A DNA stretch of 6,848 nt from Lachnospiraceae bacterium (GTDB lineage: Bacteria; Bacillota_A; Clostridia; Lachnospirales; Lachnospiraceae). The notes under the pieces are model-generated. The model was not told the origin of the DNA and did not search any database. It saw only the letters and a program-made list of their open reading frames with translations. This document shows positions 1 to 5,563 of this stretch, one piece after another. Every line of letters begins with the position of its first letter. The first letter of the stretch is position 1. The DNA is taken from NCBI GenBank assembly GCA_016291475.1, contig JAEEXJ010000130.1:1-6848 (forward strand), read 5' to 3'. The translations under genes and the position numbers were made by a program.

Positions 1-171
1 TCCCAGTACTGCAGTATTGGAATTGACGGCCGATGCCAAGGATTCCTCGGCATTTTCCCTCATAATATTCCTCATGCTTCTTGCGGATATAACACACTGT
101 GACAAAATACCTATTGCTGCTGTGATCAGCAAAAATATTGTGATTCTAACGTACAGCTTCTTGATCTTCAC
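1..171 (-). CDS. N-terminus of a membrane signalling-type protein (partial)
   Basis: The minus strand reads open from a GTG at 171-169 to the window edge, giving 57 residues; the rest lies outside. A GGAGGG ribosome binding site sits six bases upstream of the GTG, which makes this start convincing. The protein begins MKIKKLYVRI, has one hydrophobic segment at about residues 9-29, and then turns polar and helical (RSMRNIMRENAEESLASAVN). A short basic tail, one membrane helix and a following acidic helix are typical of the start of chemotaxis receptors and of GGDEF or kinase proteins with an extracellular Cache-type sensor. This is a family-level guess from topology only, because no signalling domain is in view. 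It is divergent from the exporter cluster, with about 190 bases between the two starts. Confidence 0.7.
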   Translation of the reverse strand, partial: MKIKKLYVRITIFLLITAAIGILSQCVISARSMRNIMRENAEESLASAVNSNTAVLG

Positions 172-177
172 GTGTAG

Positions 178-185
178 CCCTCCTT
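178..185 (-). promoter_or_regulatory. Ribosome binding site deciding the GTG start
   Basis: On the minus strand AAGGAGGG lies six bases before the GTG at 171-169. No ATG in the same frame is better placed, so this site fixes the start of the leftward gene. Confidence 0.75.
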
Positions 186-206
186 CCGGCAAGATATGTA
201 ATTAGT

Positions 207-230
207 ACTATTATAACACATATTATAAAA
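207..230 (-). promoter_or_regulatory. Extended -10 promoter for the leftward gene
   Basis: Read on the minus strand, two perfect TATAAT hexamers occur at 227-222 and 215-210. The proximal one is preceded by TGT, making TGTTATAAT, an extended -10 that can work without a good -35. At 17-bp spacing the -35 position falls in the REP copy (CTGGCT, plus-strand 233-238), which matches TTGACA poorly. Transcription would start near 203, leaving a leader of about 30 bases before the GTG. Confidence 0.55.
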
Positions 231-231
231 A

Positions 232-260
232 GAGCCAGTGGGGACGGTTCTTTCTGACTC
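232..260 (+). repeat. Solitary REP-type repeat copy
   Basis: GGGACGGTTCTTTCTGACTC at 241-260 is identical to the core of the REP arms at 5294-5393 and nearly so at 6293-6365. The left part is GAGCCAGTG instead of GAGTCAATA, so the terminal GAGYCA/TGACTC palindrome is kept with one change. No partner arm in inverted orientation is seen nearby, so this is a single REP. It lies directly upstream of the leftward gene's -10 boxes and about 100 bases before the exporter ATPase start. Confidence 0.8.
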
Positions 261-267
261 GTCCAAA

Positions 268-317
268 TCTTGACAATTTCTTGACCCTCTCCTGCCCGTT
301 TTCTTGACCCCCCTGCC
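268..317 (+). promoter_or_regulatory. Helically phased heptamer array upstream of the exporter operon
   Basis: TCTTGAC occurs at 268-274, 279-285 and 302-308, and the related TCCTGCC and CCCTGCC at 290-296 and 311-317. The first three start exactly 11 bases apart; the last two are offset by 12 and 9. Seen at larger scale, this is an imperfect tandem repeat, with TTTCTTGACCC at 277-287 and 300-310. OmpR-family response regulators are known to bind direct repeats spaced by about one helical turn, so an operator is a reasonable reading. It is inference. A convincing sigma-70 promoter was not found; TTGACC at 304 with TCTCAT at 327 (17-bp spacing) is the best and is weak. Confidence 0.4.
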
Positions 318-363
318 GTATCATCATCTCATCAGCAAAACAAATACGAAAAGGCAGGACAAT

Positions 364-1278
364 ATGGAATACATTTTCAAAAGCAACTCACTTTGCAAAA
401 AATACGGAAGTTTCAACGCTCTAACGGATCTGAACATGCACATCGAAAAGGGTTCGATCTACGGATTTGTAGGAAAGAACGGAGCAGGCAAGACCACCCT
501 TATCCGAACACTCTGCGGTCTTCAGCATCCCACCTCCGGTTCCTTCGAGCTTCTGGGCATTGCAAATGAAGATAAAAAGATAACAAAAGCACGCCGCAGG
601 ATCGGAGCCGTTGTAGAAAGCCCCGCCATATGCAAGGACATGAGTGCAAAAGACAACCTCATCCAGCAGTATCTTCTCCTGGGACTTCCCGATTTTAAAG
701 GAATCGACGAACTCCTTGAGCTGGTAGGTCTGGCAGACACGGGCCGCAAGAGAGCCGGTAAGTTTTCACTGGGAATGAGACAAAGGCTGGGAATCGCCAT
801 CGCCCTTTGCGGAAATCCCGATTTCATAATCCTGGATGAGCCCACAAACGGCCTTGACCCTCAGGGAATCATTGAGATCAGAGAACTGATCCTTAAGCTC
901 AATAAAGAAAGAGGAATCACCTTCCTGATCTCAAGCCACATCCTTGATGAGCTTTCAAGACTTGCAACCCACTACGGCTTCATCGACAAGGGTCACATCG
1001 TCAGAGAAATGAGTGCCGAAGAATTAAGACAGGAATGTCGTAAATCCGTAAGAATGAAGGTAAGCGACACCAAGATCCTTGCAAAGATCATGGATTCCGA
1101 GAACATCGAATACAAGGTTATCGATGACTCAATCGCGGATATCTACACCGAGATAAGTTTCTCGGATATCGCCAAGAGATTTGCGGACGAGAACTGTACT
1201 ATTTTCACCATGGAAGAACGTGACGAAAGCCTTGAAGCGTTCTATCTCTCACTCCTCGGAGGAGGCCAAAATGATTAA
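364..1278 (+). CDS. ABC transporter ATP-binding protein, BcrA/lantibiotic-immunity type
   Basis: This 304-residue cytoplasmic ATPase would energise export through the two membrane proteins encoded next to it. Walker A is GKNGAGKT at residues 37-44 and Walker B is FIILDEP at 154-160. The signature is the non-canonical FSLGMRQR at 134-141, and the switch histidine is H192 in LISSHILDEL. The Q-loop position carries glutamate (VVESP, E85). FSLGMRQR together with an E-type Q-loop is characteristic of BcrA-like ATPases that give bacitracin, lantibiotic or other peptide resistance. About 95 residues follow the nucleotide-binding core, as usual for this group. The ATG at 364 is preferred over an upstream in-frame TTG at 304 because AGGCAGGA lies five bases before it and homologous ATPases start just before the first strand. 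Its stop overlaps the next gene by 8 bases. The substrate cannot be read from sequence. Confidence 0.93.
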   Translation: MEYIFKSNSLCKKYGSFNALTDLNMHIEKGSIYGFVGKNGAGKTTLIRTLCGLQHPTSGSFELLGIANEDKKITKARRRIGAVVESPAICKDMSAKDNLIQQYLLLGLPDFKGIDELLELVGLADTGRKRAGKFSLGMRQRLGIAIALCGNPDFIILDEPTNGLDPQGIIEIRELILKLNKERGITFLISSHILDELSRLATHYGFIDKGHIVREMSAEELRQECRKSVRMKVSDTKILAKIMDSENIEYKVIDDSIADIYTEISFSDIAKRFADENCTIFTMEERDESLEAFYLSLLGGGQND

Positions 1279-2035
1279 TCTGCTTTACTCGGACCTTCAC
1301 AGGGTTCTCAAAGGAAAGGTGTTCAGCCTGGGACTTGCGCTGATCTTCGGATACACCTTCGTCGTTTCCCTGGTCCTTAAACTGATCCTTATGACAATAG
1401 ATGCGAACCTTACATCGGACGATGTGCTTACATCATTCACCACCTCCGCTCCGTTTTTCATCGCAGCTTCGATCCTCTTTCTTTTCATCGGAGATTTTAA
1501 TGACGGAACCATCAGAAACAAGATCATGTGCGGAGCACCCAAAAGAAGCGTCGCAGCATCCGCAATAGCACTTGGAGGAATGATCTCCGCGGTCTTCGTT
1601 ATCTTCTCACAGATATCGGGGATTGCCATCGCTAAGATCCTCACAGACGGATTCGAAGCAATGACGGCTGCAGACATCGCGGATTTCTGCCTGAGAAACC
1701 TCATCGCAGCTGCAGCGGCAGGATGCTTTATGACAATGATCCTTATGATCCTCGGCGGAACCAAGATTGCGTACGTTGCCGGCCTTGTAGTCACATTCTT
1801 ATTCCGTGTGGCTACAGCCCAGGTTGCCGATAAGCTCTATCCCGAAACAGGATACACACTTCTTACCGGAACCAAATTACGGATCTATACACTTTACGAC
1901 AGGTATTGTCCTTATTCTTTTTTCACCGGAGTCAATTATCACGACCTCGGTAAATGCCTGATCGGATGCATCATCTTAATTTTATTCTCATTTGCGGTCG
2001 GAATGATCGTCTATGAAAAGAGAGAATTCAAATAA
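1271..2035 (+). CDS. ABC-2 type permease subunit 1
   Basis: This 254-residue integral membrane protein has about six hydrophobic segments (roughly residues 18-41, 57-75, 94-122, 142-162, 164-183 and 228-247), the usual layout of ABC-2 permeases of the BcrB and lantibiotic-immunity kind. After helix 2 comes GDFNDGTIRNKIMCG (74-88), a cytoplasmic segment commonly seen in these permeases and likely to contact the ATPase. The start is the ATG at 1271, with a very strong GGAGGAGG (1258-1265) five bases upstream. It overlaps the end of the ATPase gene by 8 bases, so translational coupling is likely. It ends in YEKREFK, much like the LEKRDLK end of the next protein, which suggests that the two permeases are paralogues forming a heterodimeric channel. 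Confidence 0.88.
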   Translation: MINLLYSDLHRVLKGKVFSLGLALIFGYTFVVSLVLKLILMTIDANLTSDDVLTSFTTSAPFFIAASILFLFIGDFNDGTIRNKIMCGAPKRSVAASAIALGGMISAVFVIFSQISGIAIAKILTDGFEAMTAADIADFCLRNLIAAAAAGCFMTMILMILGGTKIAYVAGLVVTFLFRVATAQVADKLYPETGYTLLTGTKLRIYTLYDRYCPYSFFTGVNYHDLGKCLIGCIILILFSFAVGMIVYEKREFK

Positions 2036-2047
2036 TCGGAGAAAAAA

Positions 2048-2800
2048 ATGATCAACATATTTAAAGCAAATCTTCACAAACTCTTCAAGAACATATATTT
2101 CATCGCAGGCTGTATCATCGCCTTCGCTGTGACTTACGGCTTCACATCAAGAGCTCTTCAGTTCGGACCATTCCGCGGCCTTAATGCGGGCGAGATAATG
2201 TTCTTCGTCAGTGCGGCGATAGTTCTATTTTTCAGTGTATATGCACCCATTGCGGTTTGCAGCTCCTATTCGGAAGGTTACATCAGAAACAGGATCATCG
2301 CAGGTTATTCCCAGAAAGATGACTATCTGGCACATGTACTTGCACTTGAAGCGGGCGTAGTCGTAATGCATGTCTTCTACATTTTGGGCGGCATCATCGG
2401 AATCGTAAAAAGCGGCGAGCCTCTTTCGGTCATCCCCGTCCTTCCGATTATCTTGATGCTCATCGCAGTCTTCGGATACACAGCACTTGTCGCATCGATC
2501 GCTTACCGTTTCAAAAACATGATCGCAGGAGTGGTTGCAGGTATGCTTTTATTCAACATGGCTTACTCATTTGTAATGTTCGGAAACCTGATCCTTACGC
2601 TGACTTCCGATAAACCCTCTTTTAAAATCGCGGCATTTGTGTATAATATCAACGTCCTCGGTCAGTGGTTTGCAAACACACCCTTTATAGACGAAGGCGT
2701 CAACGGAGGTGCTCCCATGCAGCTCATTTCATCCGTCACAGTCCTTGCATTCTCACTCATTGTCGGATGCATCGGTCTCGAAAAAAGAGATCTGAAATAA
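2048..2800 (+). CDS. ABC-2 type permease subunit 2
   Basis: This 250-residue membrane protein has about six hydrophobic segments (roughly residues 15-32, 48-70, 97-120, 127-150, 157-185 and 228-244). SEGYIRNRIIAGYSQ at 75-89 occupies the same place after helix 2 as GTIRNKIMCG in the upstream permease. Both proteins begin MIN, and both end in a short basic EKRxxK tail. It starts 12 bases after the stop of permease 1, with GGAGAA at 2038-2043 before the ATG. Together with the ATPase it would make a complete exporter (one ATPase, two different membrane subunits). No large extracellular domain such as that of BceB is present, so the complex is closer to BcrAB or LanFEG in shape than to BceAB. Confidence 0.87.
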   Translation: MINIFKANLHKLFKNIYFIAGCIIAFAVTYGFTSRALQFGPFRGLNAGEIMFFVSAAIVLFFSVYAPIAVCSSYSEGYIRNRIIAGYSQKDDYLAHVLALEAGVVVMHVFYILGGIIGIVKSGEPLSVIPVLPIILMLIAVFGYTALVASIAYRFKNMIAGVVAGMLLFNMAYSFVMFGNLILTLTSDKPSFKIAAFVYNINVLGQWFANTPFIDEGVNGGAPMQLISSVTVLAFSLIVGCIGLEKRDLK

Positions 2801-2828
2801 ATAGAATTACCGAAAGGCCTTTACATTA

Positions 2829-4100
2829 ATGAAACTTTTTAAAAGAACACTTATCACAATCTCCCTGCTCATTGCAGGTTACATAGGAATAATGCTCCTG
2901 ATAAACGCAGGCACGGTGCTTTCCTCATCAAGAAAGCTTCCGGAGATAGAAGAAGTAGCCACAACGCTTGATGACATGGTCATCCCAGAAGGTATAAGAG
3001 TCATCGGAATCGGCGAAGCGACTCACGGAAATGCCGAATTCCAGACCGCTAAGCTGGAGATGCTCAAAAAGCTTATCGCCGAAGGAAACTGCAGATGCAT
3101 CGCATTTGAGATATCCGTAGGTGAAGGCGCAATGATCAATTCAGCGATCCACGGAAACGGTGAGCATCTTACGGAGCTTGTTGGAAGTCTCGATTATCCC
3201 CTTTATGATACCCAGCAGATTGTCGATCTTCTTGCATGGATGAGGGAATTTAACAGGGGAAGAAGTTATGACAATTCCGTCATTTTTTACGGAATAGATA
3301 TGCAGGGTGCTTATACAAGTATCAAATACCTTACTCAGTTCTATGAAAAGCATCCCGAAGCATTTAAAGAGGGTGAAATTGAGAAGATAACCTTGCTTGC
3401 GGATCCCGAAGCAGATTACATGGCTGAAAGAGATTTCTTCGAAGCGCTGTATGAGCGTCTCGCCAAAAGTCCCAACACCGATTACATGATCGCAGCAATG
3501 TGTGCAAACACGGTTCTTCAGGGAATCGACAGACCGGATTTTGATACGGATCCCAATGCTTACGGAGAATACAGGGATCAGTGCATGGCTCTTAACGTTC
3601 AGGCAATCTCTGAGATTGAAGAACACCGTGGATATTCACAGGTTCTTGTAACCGCGCATAACGGTCACATCATGAAGGGCAGCGCGGAAAGCTACGGTGA
3701 AACCGCAATGGGCCAGAGGATCTCCGATCTTTTTGACGGTAAATATTTCTGCGTTGGAACCGAGTTCTACAACACTGTAGTTAACATCCACACCGCCGGA
3801 ACCTACGATGAAGCATATGAAAGAAAGGATCACGAGTACTGTTCTCAGGATATTATGGCTTATCAGGCAAGATATTTCGATGAGGGCAGATACGCACTTG
3901 TTTTCAACGATGTAACAGAGGATCAGTCCAGAATTTACCGTATTATCCATGAAGACAATTTCACCGGAATAGCCGGCGAAGGTTACACCCTCTACATGGA
4001 TCTCCACAAGACCTACCGTGTTAAAATGAAAGTCGCCGACAGATACGATGCGATGATATACTATTATCAGACCACACCTATCAGGTGTTTGCACTACTAA
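2829..4100 (+). CDS. Membrane-anchored erythromycin esterase family hydrolase
   Basis: This 423-residue protein belongs to the Ere-like family, whose studied members (EreA, EreB, EreC) hydrolyse the macrolide lactone ring with a conserved histidine. The family hallmarks are visible: IGEATHGNAEF with E63 and H66, FEISVGEGAMIN with E94, YGIDMQG at 154-160, AHNGHIMKG with H277 and H280, and a C-terminal YDAMIYYYQTTP. Unlike the classical cytosolic Ere enzymes, it begins with lysines and a hydrophobic stretch at about residues 8-29, without a clear signal-peptidase site or lipobox cysteine. It is therefore probably an anchored enzyme facing outside, followed by a 30-residue linker. It starts 28 bases after permease 2, with a modest AAAGG at 2813-2817, so it probably belongs to the same transcript. 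Macrolide hydrolysis is possible but unproven; many family members have unknown substrates. Confidence 0.87.
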   Translation: MKLFKRTLITISLLIAGYIGIMLLINAGTVLSSSRKLPEIEEVATTLDDMVIPEGIRVIGIGEATHGNAEFQTAKLEMLKKLIAEGNCRCIAFEISVGEGAMINSAIHGNGEHLTELVGSLDYPLYDTQQIVDLLAWMREFNRGRSYDNSVIFYGIDMQGAYTSIKYLTQFYEKHPEAFKEGEIEKITLLADPEADYMAERDFFEALYERLAKSPNTDYMIAAMCANTVLQGIDRPDFDTDPNAYGEYRDQCMALNVQAISEIEEHRGYSQVLVTAHNGHIMKGSAESYGETAMGQRISDLFDGKYFCVGTEFYNTVVNIHTAGTYDEAYERKDHEYCSQDIMAYQARYFDEGRYALVFNDVTEDQSRIYRIIHEDNFTGIAGEGYTLYMDLHKTYRVKMKVADRYDAMIYYYQTTPIRCLHY

Positions 4101-4156
4101 TCAAGTGAGTCCTGCCGTTTGACTCACCTCTACGTTAATAAGCGGGTCCTGCCGTG

Positions 4157-4192
4157 GACTTGCATGTACATCCATGTACATGCGGTCAAGTC
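4157..4192. repeat. Strong side hairpin within the foldback element
   Basis: GCATGTACAT (4162-4171) and ATGTACATGC (4174-4183) form a perfect 10-bp inverted repeat around two bases. The stem continues with GACTT (4157-4161) and AAGTC (4188-4192) across a four-base bulge. No T-run follows, so a classical terminator is unlikely. Confidence 0.7.
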
Positions 4193-4195
4193 TTT

Positions 4196-4210
4196 CTGAC
4201 ATCCTGTCAG
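4196..4210. repeat. Short hairpin CTGACA/TGTCAG
   Basis: CTGACA (4196-4201) and TGTCAG (4205-4210) flank TCC and make a perfect 6-bp stem with a three-base loop. It sits between the large side hairpin and the pairing arm that starts at 4214, in the part of the left arm that has no partner on the right. Confidence 0.6.
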
Positions 4211-4420
4211 CTATATATAACCCGTCTCGCTTTTCGATGTCAGGCGTAGATGCAGACCAAAGATCGTGTTAACTCATGACGCGTGGTCATTCGCTACGCT
4301 CAGACCGAGCGGCCGCATCTTTTCGCAGACATCGAAGTCTCGACGGATTATATATTTGCGTCACCCGCTGTTTTAATATTTTATGTGAGTCAAACGAATT
4401 GGCTCACCTGGAGAATACTT

Positions 4421-5296
4421 ATGAATTATCTTCTCATCATCAGCATATGTATAAACATTCTTCTGCTACTGAAGATAATACTTCTGCAAAAATCTGTCCG
4501 AGACCTTGGGGCAGATTTTTCCGATTATGCATCTCTGGACACCAACACCCTGATCGGAGTATCGAGCAGGGACAGATACATATGTGCTCTGGCATCTTCA
4601 ATGAATGAAACGATTGCTTCGCTTCGTGATTCATACCACAAATACCGTCTGGGTGATGCTGAGATCAAGACTGCAATTACAAATATCGCCCATGACTTAA
4701 GAACTCCTCTTACCGCAATCTGCGGCTATCTGGAGCTATCCATGAAACAGGATATGAGTGATGATCTCAGGAAAAACCTCACCATCATCGACGAACGCGC
4801 CAAGTATATGAAGGGACTTACAGAGGAACTCTTTGAATACTCCGTGATCACCGGCGGTGAGATCACGGAAGAACTTGAGAAAGTCAATGTAAATCGCGTG
4901 CTTGAAGACTGTGTCATGAACTACTACCCTTCCCTCCTTGAAAGAGGCATCGAGCCTGTAGTTGATATTACTGAGACCAAGATTGAAAAACAGCTCTACC
5001 CTACATATGTGGAGAGAATATTCAATAACCTGATCAGCAATGCTTTGAAATATTCCGACGGAGATCTGGAGATATCACTCTCGGATAAAGGCGTCGTAAG
5101 AATAGCCAACTCCGCTGCATCTCTTTCCAATGTGGAAATCCAAAAACTCTTCGACAGATTCTTCACCGTAGAAAATGCAAGAAGCCATGCCGGCGGCCTC
5201 GGACTTTCCATAGTCAAAACCTTCGCTTCACGCATGAACTGCCCTGTTGAGGCTAAGTACGACAACGGGAAACTCATCATTGAAATTGCATTCTGA
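4421..5296 (+). CDS. Sensor histidine kinase, single membrane helix, no adjacent response regulator
   Basis: This 291-residue kinase would sense a membrane or intramembrane signal and phosphorylate a response regulator. It has one N-terminal hydrophobic helix (residues 3-22) and no extracellular domain, then a linker. The HisKA phosphoacceptor motif is ITNIAHDLRTPLTAI with H91. The ATPase domain has an N-box FNNLISNALKYS (201-212) and a glycine-rich GGLGLSIV (258-265). The G1 position reads VRIANSA at 226-232, lacking the usual DxGxG, as in several short kinases linked to peptide-resistance transporters. The ATG at 4421 is chosen over an in-frame ATG at 4283: GGAG lies seven bases before it, and the earlier start would add 46 residues encoded inside the foldback repeat. 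The TGA stop overlaps the first bases of a REP pair. No regulator gene is present in the window. Confidence 0.9.
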   Translation: MNYLLIISICINILLLLKIILLQKSVRDLGADFSDYASLDTNTLIGVSSRDRYICALASSMNETIASLRDSYHKYRLGDAEIKTAITNIAHDLRTPLTAICGYLELSMKQDMSDDLRKNLTIIDERAKYMKGLTEELFEYSVITGGEITEELEKVNVNRVLEDCVMNYYPSLLERGIEPVVDITETKIEKQLYPTYVERIFNNLISNALKYSDGDLEISLSDKGVVRIANSAASLSNVEIQKLFDRFFTVENARSHAGGLGLSIVKTFASRMNCPVEAKYDNGKLIIEIAF

Positions 5297-5393
5297 GTCA
5301 ATAGGGACGGTTCTTTCTGACTCATTTTAAGTGATTATCCTAAAGTTTCTGACTAAAGAAAATGAGTCAGAAAGAACCGTCCCTATTGACTCA
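5294..5393. repeat. Perfect inverted REP pair (35-bp arms)
   Basis: The arm at 5294-5328 and its reverse complement at 5359-5393 match at all 35 positions, separated by 30 bases. Each arm contains the GGGACGGTTCTTTCTGACTC core and is itself bounded by GAGTCA and TGACTC. The left arm begins inside the kinase stop codon (TGA at 5294-5296). This is a BIME-like pair, in line with REPs mobilised by RAYT transposases; the RAYT gene begins 170 bases downstream. In RNA it would form a very stable stem that could protect or end the kinase transcript, although no U-run follows it. Confidence 0.9.
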
Positions 5394-5493
5394 AAAATAC
5401 ACAATTCTATTATTTTCGGTATACATCGCAATTTTTCTTTTTTTCTCCACAATTATGACAGTTATGTCGTAGATTTTTCATCACTTTTCAACA

Positions 5494-5526
5494 TTGTCAT
5501 ACACCTACCATCAAATGAGATAATAT
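5494..5526 (+). promoter_or_regulatory. Possible transposase promoter (weak)
   Basis: The 170 bases between the REP pair and the transposase gene are AT-rich and hold no gene. TTGTCA at 5494-5499 and GATAAT at 5519-5524 are the best hexamers, but the 19-bp spacing is long. Confidence 0.25.
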
Positions 5527-5551
5527 CCCCCGTTGAATCAATTAATCGCAT

Positions 5552-5558
5552 GGAGGGG
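5552..5558 (+). promoter_or_regulatory. Ribosome binding site deciding the TTG start of the transposase
   Basis: GGAGGGGG begins at 5552, five to six bases before the TTG at 5564. The next in-frame ATG is at codon 14, inside the conserved N-terminal strand, so the TTG is the real start. Confidence 0.75.
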
Positions 5559-5563
5559 GAACT

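Larger units (their letters stand above)
4105..4407. repeat. 303-bp foldback element or structured RNA locus
   Basis: No convincing gene lies between the hydrolase and the kinase; the space holds a large imperfect palindrome. Segments pair in strictly nested order: 4116-4127 with 4385-4396 (12 of 12, CGTTTGACTCAC), 4141-4147 with 4363-4369 (7 of 7), 4214-4226 with 4342-4354 (12 of 13), 4233-4241 with 4328-4336 (9 of 9) and 4248-4253 with 4313-4318 (6 of 6), closing on an apical hairpin ATGAC/GTCAT at 4276-4290. Each end is also a local hairpin (GTGAGTC...GACTCAC at 4105-4127; GTGAGTC...GGCTCAC at 4385-4407). The left arm carries about 66 bases with no counterpart on the right. GTCCTGCCGT is repeated at 4109-4118 and 4146-4155. 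The form fits a non-autonomous foldback/MITE element or a folded RNA. No target-site duplication is evident. Confidence 0.65.

Noticed and set aside
17..205. Plus-strand 62-residue open frame
   Set aside because: It is the antisense of the leftward gene, which has a strong ribosome binding site, a promoter and a sensible membrane N-terminus.
304..363. TTG start extending the ATPase by 20 residues
   Set aside because: The added residues (TPLPYHHLIS...) do not resemble the ATPase family, fall in the repeat array and lack a ribosome binding site; the ATG at 364 has one.
1181..1270. Upstream start for permease 1
   Set aside because: It would overlap the ATPase by 98 bases and add polar residues; the ATG at 1271 has GGAGGAGG at the right distance.
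4128..4380. Sigma-70 promoter for the kinase inside the foldback block
   Set aside because: TATATA and TAATAT stretches exist, but none has an acceptable -35 at 16-18 bp, and they are part of the pairing arms.
4105..4407. Rho-independent terminator of the exporter operon
   Set aside because: None of the hairpins in the block is followed by a clear T-run on the plus strand, so a classical terminator cannot be claimed.
4283..4420. 46-residue N-terminal extension of the kinase
   Set aside because: It is encoded entirely by the palindromic block, and the ATG at 4421 has a well-spaced GGAG and begins right at the membrane helix.
4101..4420. Remnant of a response regulator gene
   Set aside because: No receiver or DNA-binding motifs were seen in the plus-strand frames I looked at; the palindrome explains the sequence better.
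4276..4608. 110-residue open frame overlapping the kinase start
   Set aside because: It lies half in the foldback repeat and half in another frame of the kinase, has no ribosome binding site and no recognisable domain.
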